Made by a program: the position numbers and the translations under genes. Of a stretch of DNA of 64,000 bases, positions 50,067 to 63,226 are shown one piece after another; the stretch's first letter is position 1, and each line of letters opens with the position of its first letter. The stretch comes from Catenuloplanes niger (lineage in GTDB: Bacteria; Actinomycetota; Actinomycetes; Mycobacteriales; Micromonosporaceae). The stretch lies in NCBI RefSeq assembly GCF_031458255.1, contig NZ_JAVDYC010000001.1, positions 9,348,501 through 9,412,500 of the forward strand, given 5' to 3'. A model generated the notes under the pieces. That model was not told the DNA's origin. It worked only from the letters and a program-made list of their open reading frames with translations, and did not search any database.

Positions 50067-50737
50067 CCGGCGAACTCCTGCTCGCGGACCCGGCCGTCGC
50101 GGACGATCGCCTCCCGGTCGGAGTAGGCCGCGACGCGTGCCTCGTGCGTGACCAGCACCACGGCCGCGCCGGTGTCACGGGCGGCCGTGGTGAGCAGCCG
50201 CATGACGCGCTCGCCGTTGAGCGAGTCGAGCGCGCCGGTCGGCTCGTCCGCGAAGACCACGCGGGGCCGGGTGACCAGCGCCCGTGCGACCGCGACGCGC
50301 TGCCCCTGCCCGCCGGAGACCTGGCCGGGGCGTTTGCCGGCCAGGTCGGCGACCTCCAGCCGGTCCAGCCAGGTCGCGGCCTCGGCGTGCGCGGCGCGGC
50401 GGCCGGTGCCGGACAGTCGCAGCGGCAGCGCCACGTTCTCCAGGCAGGTCAGCTCGGGCACCAGCTGACCGAACTGGAACACGAACCCGAAGGCGGTGCG
50501 CCGCAGCTCGCTGCGCGCGGCGTCGGTCATCGCGGCCAGCTCCCGGCCGTCGAACGCGACCGTGCCGGACTCCGGGCGGAGGATGCCGGCCAGGCAGTGC
50601 AGCAGCGTGGACTTGCCGGAACCGGACGGTCCCATCAGCGCGAGGATCTCCCCGGCGTGCACGGTCAGCGAGGCGCCGTCCAGCGCCGTGGTCGGGCCGA
50701 AGCTCAGGCGCAGGTCCGACGCGGTCAGCAGCGTCAT
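50063..50737 (-). CDS. ABC transporter ATPase, LolD/MacB type
   Basis: 224 aa. Walker [10 protein letters not shown] (residues 36-44), signature [12 protein letters not shown], Walker [14 protein letters not shown] with the LolD/FtsE-type PTGALDS, and His in VTHEARV. It overlaps the PadR stop and FtsX start by 4 bases each, so the three are one unit. Confidence 0.9.
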   Translation of the reverse strand: MTLLTASDLRLSFGPTTALDGASLTVHAGEILALMGPSGSGKSTLLHCLAGILRPESGTVAFDGRELAAMTDAARSELRRTAFGFVFQFGQLVPELTCLENVALPLRLSGTGRRAAHAEAATWLDRLEVADLAGKRPGQVSGGQGQRVAVARALVTRPRVVFADEPTGALDSLNGERVMRLLTTAARDTGAAVVLVTHEARVAAYSDREAIVRDGRVREQEFAG

Positions 50738-51267
50738 CGGGTGACCCGCTCGGCGAGCTGGTCGAGGCGCGCGGCCGTCAGCTCCAGCCAGCGCAGGTCG
50801 GCCTCCAGGTGGAACAGCGCGTGGTCGCAGATCAGCGCGTCGGCGAGGTCACCGTTCATCTTGCGCTGGGTCAACTCGCGCATCAGGCGCAGGTGCTCGT
50901 GGCGCTGCGTGTCCAGCAGATCGTTCGCGTCCCGGCCGGTCAGCAGCGCGAGCACGATCTTGGTGAACAGCGTGCTCTGCAGGTACGGCTCCGGTTTCTC
51001 CGGGCGGCCCAGCCACTCGGAGACGTCCGTGATGCCGGCGTCGGTGATCGCGTAGCGTTTGCGATCGGGCCCGTCGCCCGGCTCGGACTCCACCTCGACC
51101 AGGCCGTGCTTGAGCAGCCGCGCGAGCGTGGAGTAGACCTGGCCGTAGTGCAGCGGCGCCCGCCCGGCGCCGAACCGCTCGTCATAGGTCCGCTTCAGGT
51201 CGTAGCCGTGCTTGGGGCCCGTCTCGAGCAGCCCCAGCAACGCGAATCCCACTGACATGCCAGCCAC
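50734..51267 (-). CDS. PadR-family regulator of the ABC operon
   Basis: 177 aa. Winged helix (LLGLLETGPKHGYDLKRTYDERF; HYGQVYSTLARLLKHGLVEVESE) plus a C-terminal dimerising helical domain (PadR family with Vir_act_alpha_C). ATG at 51267 or 51258 (MSVGF). It is first of the operon PadR-ATPase-FtsX, which is a common detoxification module induced by cell-envelope antibiotics. An operator-like dyad sits 2 bases upstream. Confidence 0.87.
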   Translation of the reverse strand: MAGMSVGFALLGLLETGPKHGYDLKRTYDERFGAGRAPLHYGQVYSTLARLLKHGLVEVESEPGDGPDRKRYAITDAGITDVSEWLGRPEKPEPYLQSTLFTKIVLALLTGRDANDLLDTQRHEHLRLMRELTQRKMNGDLADALICDHALFHLEADLRWLELTAARLDQLAERVTR

Positions 51268-51268
51268 T

Positions 51269-51298
51269 GTACACCCCGCCTATACACTCGGTGTGTAC
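51269..51298. promoter_or_regulatory. PadR operator candidate
   Basis: GTACAC (51269-51274) and GTGTAC (51293-51298) are inverted with an 18-base centre containing ACAC-TCG-GTGT (51284-51294), and they flank TATACA. They abut the PadR start. Confidence 0.55.
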
Positions 51299-51334
51299 GC
51301 AGCTCAGTGACGTTTTGCCGAATACCGCACGAAC

Positions 51335-51997
51335 TCATCCGAGGGACAGCCAGCGGATCTCGCGCCGGTCGATCGCGGCCCGCTCGTCCGCGGTCATCGG
51401 CAGCCGGCCGGTCGCCTTGCGGACGAACGTCAGCGGGTCCCAGCCGAGCGGCACCGGCGCGTCGCCGAGCAGCAGCGCGCCGACCTCCGCGACCGCGGGC
51501 GGCGTGGTCCAGGCGGGCCGGCCGAGCGCGGCCGCGAGGTCGAGCCCGTGCACGGCCACCTCCACCACCCGGGTCAGCATGAAGTCGGTGAGCAGCATCG
51601 CGTCGCCGTGCCGGGTGCACACCACCCGGCCGGCCGGCTCCGCGCGGCACCGGCGCACCACGTACCCGCAGATGGTGGTGAACTCGGTGACCAGCGACGG
51701 TCCCGGCCGGGCCGCGCGGTCGTCACCGGCCGCGATCCGTGCGGCGTTCGCCGACGGCGAGAATCGTTCGTCCGCCCGGTAGTAGCCGGCCGCGTCGACC
51801 GTCGCGACCGCCGGGGCCGGCCCGTCGAGCATCCCGGGCACCCGGTCGACGGTTATGATGACGTGCCCGAACAGCCCGGCGACCGTCCACGGTGGGCACG
51901 GCGACGGTAGTGCGAAGGCCGCCGCGGGTACGCCGGACAGCGCGGCCGCGAGCGCCGAGGCCTCCGCGGCGAAGGCGTCCAGGGCACGATCTTGCAT
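51335..51997 (-). CDS. Maleylpyruvate isomerase N-terminal-type protein
   Basis: 220 aa. MDMPI_N/DinB-like helices: PCPPWTVAGLFGHVIITVDRVPGML with a His, and LTRVVEVAVHGLDLAAALG (His, Asp) for metal. Start at 51997 lies just after a TATGCT-like region and divergent from the secreted protein. Mycothiol-dependent activity is known for some members; substrate unknown. Confidence 0.78.
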   Translation of the reverse strand: MQDRALDAFAAEASALAAALSGVPAAAFALPSPCPPWTVAGLFGHVIITVDRVPGMLDGPAPAVATVDAAGYYRADERFSPSANAARIAAGDDRAARPGPSLVTEFTTICGYVVRRCRAEPAGRVVCTRHGDAMLLTDFMLTRVVEVAVHGLDLAAALGRPAWTTPPAVAEVGALLLGDAPVPLGWDPLTFVRKATGRLPMTADERAAIDRREIRWLSLG

Positions 51998-52019
51998 GGT
52001 GCCCGAGCATAATCCGGTC

Positions 52020-52595
52020 ATGCGCCCGCGCGTGCCGCCCGTCCCCGTCCTGACCGTCCTGGCCTGCACCGCCGCCACCGGCATCGCCTGCGCCGCCACC
52101 GGCATCGCCGCCGACATCACCGTCGGCTTCGGCGACGATCCGCCGCGCGCGACCGCGTCCGCGCAGCCCGGCGCCGTCGTCCTGGACGCCACGCTGCCGG
52201 GCTGGACCGTGGAGGCCTGGCTGAGGGGCGACTCCGGGTTCTGCACCCGCGTGATCGACCCGGAGTTCCACGACCACGGCGGCCAGTGCCTGGGGCTCGG
52301 CGACCTGGCCGAGCCGGGCCCGCCTGCGCTCGGCACGGAACCGGTGCCGCAGCTGCCGATCCACGACTACGCGCGGCACCGCGTGTTGCTGATCGGTACG
52401 GTCCGCGGGCAGATCGCGGAGGTGACGGTGACGATGGCCGGGCACGCCGCCACCGGTGCGGTGACGGCCGTCGGCGACACGATCGGCGCGTACGCGGTCT
52501 GGCTGCCGGCCGGCGACGGCGTGGGCTCGGAGCACATCACCGGCGTGGTCGGCTACGGCACCGACGGCAGGGCCGTGACCTGGATCAACGGCTGA
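52020..52595 (+). CDS. Small exported or anchored hypothetical protein
   Basis: 191 aa. The N-terminus (MRPRVPPVPVLTVLACTAATGIACAATGIAADITVG) is a hydrophobic signal or anchor with two Cys but no clear lipobox; a lipoprotein or TM anchor is possible. The rest is beta-rich with Cys in DSGFCTRV and GGQCLGLG. CATAAT (52008-52013) lies 7 bases before the ATG, suggesting a leaderless transcript. Not otherwise recognised. Confidence 0.6.
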   Translation: MRPRVPPVPVLTVLACTAATGIACAATGIAADITVGFGDDPPRATASAQPGAVVLDATLPGWTVEAWLRGDSGFCTRVIDPEFHDHGGQCLGLGDLAEPGPPALGTEPVPQLPIHDYARHRVLLIGTVRGQIAEVTVTMAGHAATGAVTAVGDTIGAYAVWLPAGDGVGSEHITGVVGYGTDGRAVTWING

Positions 52596-52625
52596 TCCGG
52601 GTCACGGCCGACGGCGCTACGGGCC

Positions 52626-56216
<3,591 letters not shown>

Positions 56217-56225
56217 TGTCGACCC

Positions 56226-56312
56226 CCTCCGAAGTCTGTCTCGGAGGCGCCCTTGACATGTTGATCCAGGTCGAGCGTGGCGGGGGCGGGCCCCGTCGCA
56301 GCGCCTCTCGGC
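56226..56312 (-). promoter_or_regulatory. SAH riboswitch upstream of metH with SD-sequestering hairpin
   Basis: On the minus strand from 56310: CGAGAGGCGCTGCGACGG, a GGGG/CCCC hairpin, CCACGCTCG, then CAAGGGCGCCTC, matching the S-adenosylhomocysteine riboswitch (P1 GAGGCGC with GCGCCTC at 56307-56301 and 56250-56244; CGAG-CTCG pseudoknot). The 3' arm of P1 overlaps CCTCCGA (56247-56241), which can instead pair with TCGGAGG (56232-56226) that contains the metH SD. SAH binding should form P1 and free the SD, switching metH on. Confidence 0.8.
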
Positions 56313-56500
56313 CCGGTCGCCAAGACTACCCGATCGCCGATGACGCCGGGCTCACCGGTTGGGGCCGCACCGCCCTTCCCAAAAACCACCAAACCATGAC
56401 CAGGGGGTACGTCCGGAGGAGCGCTCGTCACGCTGCGCTCACGGCGACCGTACCGTCTCAGTGTCTGAGATCCCGGTGGGTGAGACCGTCGGCGCGGTGG

Positions 56501-59056
56501 TCAGTCGCCGGTGGCGAGCGTCAGGTCCCGGATCACCTCGGAGACCAGCAGCGGGTTCAGGTCGCCGAGCCGGGCGACCAGACCGTACAGCTGGACCCGG
56601 CGCAGCGTCTGGTGTCCGCCCGGCTCGTCGTACGACATGCCGGGATCGAGCGCGACGCTGATCTCGCCGCCGCCGGGCAGCGCCCGCCCGATGCCGTTGA
56701 TGATTCCGGCGTCCTGCGGGTTGTCGCGCAGCCAGCCGCGTTTCTCCAGCGCGATCAGCCGCCCCTCGGGCGCGCTCCGCCCGGCGATCCGGTGCAGGTC
56801 GCGGCCGGCGGCCTCGTCCGGGGTGAGCCGGTACACCTCCCGGGCCAGTTGCGGGAACGGCTGCAGGATCGCGTAGTCGGCGAACACCTCCGCGAACCCG
56901 GCCGCGATCCCGCCGGTCAGGTGGATCGGGTGGGCGACCCCGACGCGCGCGTCACCGGGCAGGTCGACCGGTTCGTCGGCCGCGTCCGCGATCGAGCCGT
57001 CCTCCGCCACCCGGATCGCGCCGGTCAGCCGCCCGTCGCCGTCGTAGACGCCCCACACCAGCCGCCCGGCCAGGTGCCGAACCAGTGGATGCGCCGCGTA
57101 GTGGGCCGTCAGGTCCGCGTCGCTGATCCGCCGCTCGTTGATCATGTCGCGTTCCAGGCGGGCGACGAGGTCGGCGGCGATCCCGCGGACCTCCTTCTTC
57201 AGCGCGGTGAACCGTTTCCACGCGGCCGGTGCGGTCACCGGGTCGTCCTTCACCCCGGGCTTCGGCAGCGCCTTGAGGCGTTTACCGGCCGCGTCCGTCA
57301 CGTACGGCGTCAGCGTCTCGTCGAACCCGACCGTGAACGTGCGCGGCCCGTAGTCGAGGACGGTCCGGCCGGCCGGGTCGAGGCCGAGGTCGGGGACGAG
57401 CCGGTCGGCGAGCTGGTCGCCGTCGAGGCCGAGACCGGCGGCGACGTCGTCCATCGTGCGCCGGGCCGCCTTCTTCAGCCCGGCGAACGCGGCGCGTTGC
57501 GCGATCCGGTTGAGCGCCATCAGCGCGGTCTCGGTCCCGATCGTGGCGAGGACGCCGAGGCCGGCGACGGCGCGGGCGTGCCCGGCCTCGCCCGGCCAGG
57601 CCAGGATCGTCGGGGTGAGCCGCCGGACCGTGTCGTCGTCACCGACCGCGGCCAGCATGCCGAGCGTCCAGTTCTCCTTCGCGGTGCCGCCGAGGTAGTA
57701 CCAGCGGAAGAACACGTCCCACGCGTACCGGACGAAGTCGGCCCGGTCGAACGCCTCGGCGACCGCGGCGGTCCGGCCGAGCGCGCACGCGGTCAGCAGC
57801 GCGGGCACGTGCGCGGCCGGGAGCGCGCCGGCGCCGTCGCGCAGCAGCGGCGGCAGCACGCCGTCGTGCATCCACTCCGGTATCACCGGCGGCTTGGCCG
57901 GCACGTCACCGGCCAGGTCCGGGACGGCCGCGGGCGACGCGTCGGTGCGGGCGGCGAGCTCGTCGAGCAGCGCGGTGACGCGGTCGGCGGCGTCGCCGGT
58001 GAGCGTGGGTGCGACGGCCGCGGCGGCCTTCGGGTGCAGCGTGACGTGCCAGCGCAGCAGGTCCGGGCCGAGCCGCCGGCCGGCGCCCTCGGCGAACAGC
58101 CGCACCGCGCGTTCGGGCCGCAGGTCCGCGGCGAGGCGCAGCGGCTCGCGGATCTCGCGTTCGGCGGCCCGGTTGCGCAGCGCGACGAACGCGGCGTCGT
58201 CCGGCAGGAACGCCAGCAGCAGGTGGAACGCGGCCTCGTCGGTGTCCCGCAGGAGCCGGATCATGGCGGGCCCGCCGCCCCGGGCGATGATCGTCGGCAG
58301 CAGCCGCCGGCCGGGGTCCAGCAGGTACGTCCGGAGGTTGATCTTCAGGTCGGGGATCCGGTCGATGCCGCCGGAGCCGGGGCAGGCGGCCAGCAGCGCG
58401 CCGAGCGTGTGGCTCGGGAACACGGCCGTGGCCTGTTCGTCGATGAGCGGCGCCGCCCAGTCCGGTTCGCCGGGGTGCAGCAGCGTGGCGGCGAGCCGCA
58501 CCTGCCGGGACCGGCCGAGCATCCCGGCCAGGACCGCGACCGCGTCGGTGTGGACGTCCTCGGGGGCGGCGGCGAGCGCGTCCCGGACCCGGTGGACGAC
58601 CGCGAGGCGCAGCTGCAGCGCCTCCCAGTCGGCGAGGCCGGTCTCGGCCCGCCAGGCGACCGCGGCCGGGGCGCCCTGGGCGGTGCGCGGGTCGTAGACG
58701 TCCCGCAGCCCGAACAGTGCGGCGGCGGCCTCGGCCGCGAACACCGGCCCGTGCGCGGCGAGCCAGGCGTCGGCGAGGACCGCGATCAGCCGCGCGGAGT
58801 AGCGGTAGTCGCCGGCCGCCTGGTGGATGTGCGCGGTGACGGCCGCGCCGAGCGGGCTGTCCGGATCGGCCGCGGCCAGTTCCGGGTCGGTGCCGGTGAT
58901 GGCCAGGCACGCGGCCCGCCGCCCGGGATGCTCCGCGTAGAGCGCGGCGAGCGCGGCCGGTGCACCCGGGTCCGGTGCGGCCGTGCCGGTGGTGTCGCCG
59001 GCGCCGGCACGGCGCGGTAGCGGCGCCGACCACGAGGCCGGCAGCGAGATCTTCAT
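56501..59056 (-). CDS. DUF4132-family (MolR-like) protein
   Basis: 851 aa, cytosolic. HEAT-like helical N-terminal half (residues 1-600) and a C-terminal DUF4132 domain (DPVTAPAAWKRFTALKKEVRGIAADLVARLERDMINERRISD, LAGRLVWGVYDG, FAEVFADYAILQPFPQLAREV). The family is often found with WGR proteins and annotated MolR-like; its role is unknown. Here it stands alone. Start at 59056. Confidence 0.78.
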   Translation of the reverse strand: MKISLPASWSAPLPRRAGAGDTTGTAAPDPGAPAALAALYAEHPGRRAACLAITGTDPELAAADPDSPLGAAVTAHIHQAAGDYRYSARLIAVLADAWLAAHGPVFAAEAAAALFGLRDVYDPRTAQGAPAAVAWRAETGLADWEALQLRLAVVHRVRDALAAAPEDVHTDAVAVLAGMLGRSRQVRLAATLLHPGEPDWAAPLIDEQATAVFPSHTLGALLAACPGSGGIDRIPDLKINLRTYLLDPGRRLLPTIIARGGGPAMIRLLRDTDEAAFHLLLAFLPDDAAFVALRNRAAEREIREPLRLAADLRPERAVRLFAEGAGRRLGPDLLRWHVTLHPKAAAAVAPTLTGDAADRVTALLDELAARTDASPAAVPDLAGDVPAKPPVIPEWMHDGVLPPLLRDGAGALPAAHVPALLTACALGRTAAVAEAFDRADFVRYAWDVFFRWYYLGGTAKENWTLGMLAAVGDDDTVRRLTPTILAWPGEAGHARAVAGLGVLATIGTETALMALNRIAQRAAFAGLKKAARRTMDDVAAGLGLDGDQLADRLVPDLGLDPAGRTVLDYGPRTFTVGFDETLTPYVTDAAGKRLKALPKPGVKDDPVTAPAAWKRFTALKKEVRGIAADLVARLERDMINERRISDADLTAHYAAHPLVRHLAGRLVWGVYDGDGRLTGAIRVAEDGSIADAADEPVDLPGDARVGVAHPIHLTGGIAAGFAEVFADYAILQPFPQLAREVYRLTPDEAAGRDLHRIAGRSAPEGRLIALEKRGWLRDNPQDAGIINGIGRALPGGGEISVALDPGMSYDEPGGHQTLRRVQLYGLVARLGDLNPLLVSEVIRDLTLATGD

Positions 59057-59158
59057 TGATGCGCTCCCACGGGTCCGATGTGTTCGGTCCGCAGGATAGG
59101 GCCGGCCCCCGACAATTTCCGCGAGGGCCGGCCATGACCAGCACCGGCGCCGGCCGGA

Positions 59159-59222
59159 GTGGGCGGCGTCAGCGCGGGTGGGAGTGGGCAGCGCCGGCCG
59201 AGTGGGCGGTGTCAGCGCGGGT
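59159..59222. repeat. Duplication across the carbonic anhydrase stop codon
   Basis: GTGGGCGGYGTCAGCGCGGG occurs at 59159-59179 and 59202-59222 (21 bp each, one mismatch). The right copy includes the TCA that is the stop of the carbonic anhydrase gene. Confidence 0.6.
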
Positions 59223-59841
59223 CGGGCGTGATGAGCCGGGCGCGGCCGGCGTCGAGCTGGTAGGACATGCCGACGATGGCGCACGTGCCGGCGTAGACCG
59301 CGCCGGCCAGCGTGGCGGAGTTCGCCCGGAGCTGGTCGACGGTGCTCTGGATGTGCACGTCCACTATTCCGTCGACGTCGGTGACGCCGCGGGCCGCGGA
59401 CAGCTCCACGCTCGGGATGAGCGCGTCGACGACCGCGCGCAGGTGACCGGTCGGTGCCGCGCCGGTCGCCTCGGCCTCGCGGGCGGCCTGGACCGCGCCG
59501 CACGAGTTGTGGCCGAGCACCACGATCAGCGGGGTGTGCAGCACCGACACCGCGTACTCGATGCTGCCGAGGACCTCGCGGCCGACGACGTGCCCGGCGG
59601 TCCGGACGACGAACAGGTCACCGAGCCCCTGATCGAAGATGATCTCGGCGGCGAGCCGGGAGTCGGAGCAGCCGAACAGCACGGCCTTGGGTGCCTGGGC
59701 GTCGACGAGCGTGGCACGGCGGGCCGCGTCCTGGTTCGGGTGGACGCTGACGCCGGCAACGAAGCGTTCGTTGCCGGCGATCAGGTCGTCCAGCGCCTCG
59801 GCCGGGGTACGGGCGATCTTCGGTGCCGTCACTTCGCTCAC
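59212..59841 (-). CDS. Beta-class carbonic anhydrase
   Basis: 209 aa. Zinc ligands Cys58, His111, Cys114 (FGCSDSR and LGHNSCGA) with the Asp60-Arg62 dyad. It interconverts CO2 and bicarbonate. GTG at 59841 is chosen for the GGAGG site seven bases before; the frame to 59898 is unsupported. It stands alone in its direction, between DUF4132 and an ABC exporter. Confidence 0.88.
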   Translation of the reverse strand: MSEVTAPKIARTPAEALDDLIAGNERFVAGVSVHPNQDAARRATLVDAQAPKAVLFGCSDSRLAAEIIFDQGLGDLFVVRTAGHVVGREVLGSIEYAVSVLHTPLIVVLGHNSCGAVQAAREAEATGAAPTGHLRAVVDALIPSVELSAARGVTDVDGIVDVHIQSTVDQLRANSATLAGAVYAGTCAIVGMSYQLDAGRARLITPDPR

Positions 59842-59949
59842 GTCGGCCTCCACCAGGTACGTGCGGGTCTGCCCGAGAGTGCCAGACCGTGCGCACACTG
59901 TCGCGCATACGCACCGGTAAGGGCAGATAACGTGACGCCTGCCACGCTG

Positions 59950-61848
59950 TCACCCGGCGACGGCGGCCACCTCCGCGGTGCCGCCGGCCGCGGCCGCGAA
60001 CTGGGTCCGGTACAGCTCCGCGTAGCGCCCGCCGGCCGCGAGAAGCTCCTCGTGCCGGCCGCGTTCGACGATGTCGCCGGCCTCGACGACGAGGATCTGG
60101 TCGGCGGCGCGGACGGTCGACAGCCGGTGCGCGATCACGACCGCGGTCCGCCCGGCGAGCGCTTCGGCGAGCGCGGCCTGCACCGCGGCCTCGGACGTGT
60201 TGTCCAGGTGCGCGGTGGCCTCGTCGAGCACGACGACGCGCGGCCGGGCCAGCAGCAGCCGGGCGATGGTCAGCCGTTGCCGTTCGCCGCCGGACAGCCG
60301 GTAGCCGCGTTCGCCGACGATCGTGTCCAGCCCGTCGGGCAGCGAGGCGACCAGGTCGTCGAGGCGGGCGCGGCGCAGCACGTCCCACAACTCGTCCTCA
60401 CCGGCCTCCGGGCGGGCCAGCAGCAGGTTCGCCCGGACGGACTCGTGGAACAGGTGCCCGTCCTGGGTGACCAGGCCGAGCGTGTCCCGCAGGTCGGCGA
60501 AGCTGAGGTCGCGCACGTCGACGCCGCCGATCCGGACCGCGCCGGAGTCGACGTCGTAGAGGCGCGGCAGCAGCTGCGCGATGGTGGACTTCCCGGCACC
60601 GGACGAGCCGACCAGCGCGATCATCTGCCCGGCCGTGGCCGTGAACGACACCTCGTGCAGGACCTCGGTGCCGCCGCGGGTGTCGAGGACCGCGACCTCC
60701 TCCAGCGAGGCCAGGGACACCTTGTCAGCGGCCGGGTAGGCGAACCGGACCCGGTCGAACTCGACGGACAGCGGCCCGTCCGGCACCGGCTTCGGCGCGG
60801 CCGGCTCCTCGATGAGCGGCCGCAGGTCGAGGATCTCGAACACCCGGTCGAAGCTGACCAGCGCGCTCATCACCTCGACCCGGGCGGACGCGAGCGCGGT
60901 CAGCGGCGCGTACAGCCGGGTGATCAGCAGTGCCATGGAGACGACCGCGCCGGCGTCGAGCTGGCCGCGCAGCGAGTAGAACCCGCCGACGCCGTAGACG
61001 ACCGCGAGCGCGATGGTGGACACCAGCGTCAGCGCGGTGATGAACACCCACTGCACCATGGCGGTGCGCACGCCGATGTCCCGGACCCGGCGGGCGCGGG
61101 TGGCGAACTCGGCCGACTCGGCGGCCGGCCGCCCGAACAGCTTGATCAGGGTGGCGCCGGGCGCGGAGAACCGCTCGGTCATCTGGGTGCTCATCGCGGA
61201 GTTGTGCGCGGCGGCCTCCCGTTCCAGGCGGGCGATCCGGCCGCCCATCCGCCTGGCCGGGAGCACGAACACCGGCAGCAGCACCAGCGCCAGCAGCGTG
61301 ATCTGCCACGAGATGCCGATCATGACGATCAGGGTGAGCAGCAGCGTGACGGTGTTGCCGACGACGCCGGACAGCGTGTCGGAGAAGGCGCGCTGCGCGC
61401 CGATGACGTCGTTGTTGAGCCGGCTGACGAGCGCGCCGGTGCGGGTGCGGGTGAAGAACGCGATCGGCTGGCGTTGCACGTGGTCGAAGACGGCGGTGCG
61501 CAGGTCGAGGATCAGTCCTTCCCCGATGCCGGCCGACAGCCACCGGTTGACCAGCCCGAGCCCGGCCTCCGCGACCGCGATCACGCCGATGAGCAGCGCG
61601 AGCGTGCGGACGGTGCCGAACGGCGCGCCGTCGACGATCGCGTTGACCACCCGGCCGGCCAGCACCGGCGCGGCCACCGCGAGCAGGGCGGTGAGCACGC
61701 CGACGACGAGGAACGCGGTGAGTGCGCGGCGGTGCGGCCGGGCGAACGCGAGGATGCGCCGCAGCGTGGCCCGGCTGAACGGTCGTTGCCCCTGTTGGGC
61801 GTTCATCGCGTGGTACAGCGAGTTCCACGCGGTCATCTCCATGCTCAT
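59950..61848 (-). CDS. ABC exporter, fused TMD-NBD
   Basis: 632 aa. Six TM helices (residues about 35-330) and NBD: Walker A GSSGAGKST, signature LSGGERQRLTIA, Walker B VVVLDEATAHLDN, switch His IAHRLST. It has a ~25-residue insert between TMD and NBD strands (AADKVSLASLEEVAVLDTRGG). Similar to multidrug or lipid exporters; substrate unknown. ATG at 61848 after GGGGGAA is taken; the frame upstream to 61908 lacks support. Confidence 0.87.
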   Translation of the reverse strand: MSMEMTAWNSLYHAMNAQQGQRPFSRATLRRILAFARPHRRALTAFLVVGVLTALLAVAAPVLAGRVVNAIVDGAPFGTVRTLALLIGVIAVAEAGLGLVNRWLSAGIGEGLILDLRTAVFDHVQRQPIAFFTRTRTGALVSRLNNDVIGAQRAFSDTLSGVVGNTVTLLLTLIVMIGISWQITLLALVLLPVFVLPARRMGGRIARLEREAAAHNSAMSTQMTERFSAPGATLIKLFGRPAAESAEFATRARRVRDIGVRTAMVQWVFITALTLVSTIALAVVYGVGGFYSLRGQLDAGAVVSMALLITRLYAPLTALASARVEVMSALVSFDRVFEILDLRPLIEEPAAPKPVPDGPLSVEFDRVRFAYPAADKVSLASLEEVAVLDTRGGTEVLHEVSFTATAGQMIALVGSSGAGKSTIAQLLPRLYDVDSGAVRIGGVDVRDLSFADLRDTLGLVTQDGHLFHESVRANLLLARPEAGEDELWDVLRRARLDDLVASLPDGLDTIVGERGYRLSGGERQRLTIARLLLARPRVVVLDEATAHLDNTSEAAVQAALAEALAGRTAVVIAHRLSTVRAADQILVVEAGDIVERGRHEELLAAGGRYAELYRTQFAAAAGGTAEVAAVAG

Positions 61849-61991
61849 GCTTTTTCCCCCAAGGAAGCTCAGCCCGAACGGTAGAACCTCATCCGGACTG
61901 CAGGTCAAGAAAGATGACGCAACGGGCGGCGCGGACGTTCGGGTGAGCCTCCCACGGGGGTGTGACAGTTTCCCGCTAGACTCCGGCCGCG

Positions 61992-63119
61992 ATGGAGACG
62001 CAGGCGGAAGAGATCACGCGTCCGTGCGCGCACTGCGGCCGGCCGGTGCCGCAGAAGGCGAGCGCGGGACGCCCGTTCCGCTACTGCCGGGACAACGACG
62101 GCGAGTGCCAGCGGGCGTCCCGGACGTCACGGATGCGACAGCGGTCCGCGCCGGGCCTGGCCGGGCAGGTGGCCCGCACGTGGGAGGCGGTCGACCGGCT
62201 GGATCAGCTGGTGACGACGCTCAGCGACGCGCTGCACGCGGAGCTGTCCCCGGCCGGGGTGGAACGGCAGCTGGCCGAGGTGCGCGCGGAGACGGCGGCG
62301 CAGGTCGCGGCCGCGCACTCGGCGCGGGACGAGGCGCGCGAGGACGCCGACGCGGCCCGGTCGGCGGCGTCGCTGGCCACGCACGCGGCCGCGGCCGCGC
62401 AGGAGCAGGCGGCCGAGTCCGACCGGCGGGCCGAGGCGGCCGAGGCCCGCGCGGCCGCGGCCGAGTCCGCGGCCCGCGAGGCCCGCGCGGCCCGGGTCGC
62501 GGCGGAGCAGGCCGCGACCGGCGCGGAGGCGTTGCGCCGGCAGGCCGCCGACGACCGGGACACCGCCCGCGCCGAGGTGACCGCGCTGCGCCGGGAGCTG
62601 GAGGCGGAACGCCGCTACCAGGACGAGCTGTCCCGGGACCTGGAGACGACGCGGGCGGCCCGGGCCGCGCTCGCCGTCGACCTGGAGCGGGCCGCGGACG
62701 CGCACGCCGCGGTCGAGGCCGAGTTGCGGGAGTCGGTGACCGCGCTCGCGGCCGCGCACGGCGACCTGGCCACGTCCCGCGAGGAGACCGCCGCCGCCCG
62801 CCGCGAGCTCGCCGCGCAGCAACAGCGGACCAGGGACCAGGAGACCGCCACGGTACGCGTCCGCGCCGAACTCGCCGCGGAGCGCGCGCGGGTGGCGCAA
62901 CTCACCACCGAGCTGGCCGACGCCCGCGCGCTGGCCGGCACGGTCGCGGCCCGGGACGCCGCGATCGTGCACCTGAACGAGCAGCTCACCGCGCTGCGTG
63001 CGGAGCGTAACGCCGCGGTGGCGCAGGCGGGTCAGCTGGCCGGTCAGGTGTCCAACCTGGCGTCCGCGCTGGCCAACCTGGGCAGCCGGGCCACGCATGG
63101 TGGGTCCGATTCGGGGTAG
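61992..63119 (+). CDS. Zinc-finger-like coiled-coil protein
   Basis: 375 aa. The N-terminus has a treble-clef-like Cys set (CAHCGRPVPQKASAGRPFRYC and GECQR). Residues about 85-340 are a long Ala/Arg/Glu coiled coil with heptads (AEVRAETAAQVAAAHSARDEAREDADAARSAA), as in KfrA-like or chromosome-segregation-like proteins. No ATPase motif. Found just before rbpA in this arrangement, with a TAGACT -10 (61977-61982). Function unknown. Confidence 0.7.
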   Translation: METQAEEITRPCAHCGRPVPQKASAGRPFRYCRDNDGECQRASRTSRMRQRSAPGLAGQVARTWEAVDRLDQLVTTLSDALHAELSPAGVERQLAEVRAETAAQVAAAHSARDEAREDADAARSAASLATHAAAAAQEQAAESDRRAEAAEARAAAAESAAREARAARVAAEQAATGAEALRRQAADDRDTARAEVTALRRELEAERRYQDELSRDLETTRAARAALAVDLERAADAHAAVEAELRESVTALAAAHGDLATSREETAAARRELAAQQQRTRDQETATVRVRAELAAERARVAQLTTELADARALAGTVAARDAAIVHLNEQLTALRAERNAAVAQAGQLAGQVSNLASALANLGSRATHGGSDSG

Positions 63120-63226
63120 TCCTGTCCGCACGTGCCCGACCGGGCGGTTTGCCCTAGATCGACGAACCGTCTACCGGCCGGTTACCCTCAATACTGTTAA
63201 CACCGTCGTCACGACAGCCGATCCGG

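Noticed and set aside
56244..56500. Cobalamin riboswitch before metH
   Set aside because: No B12-box is seen; the conserved core fits the SAH class instead.
56258..61884. Two ~920-970-aa plus-strand frames opposite DUF4132, carbonic anhydrase and ABC genes
   Set aside because: Low-complexity translations and full overlap with well-supported genes.
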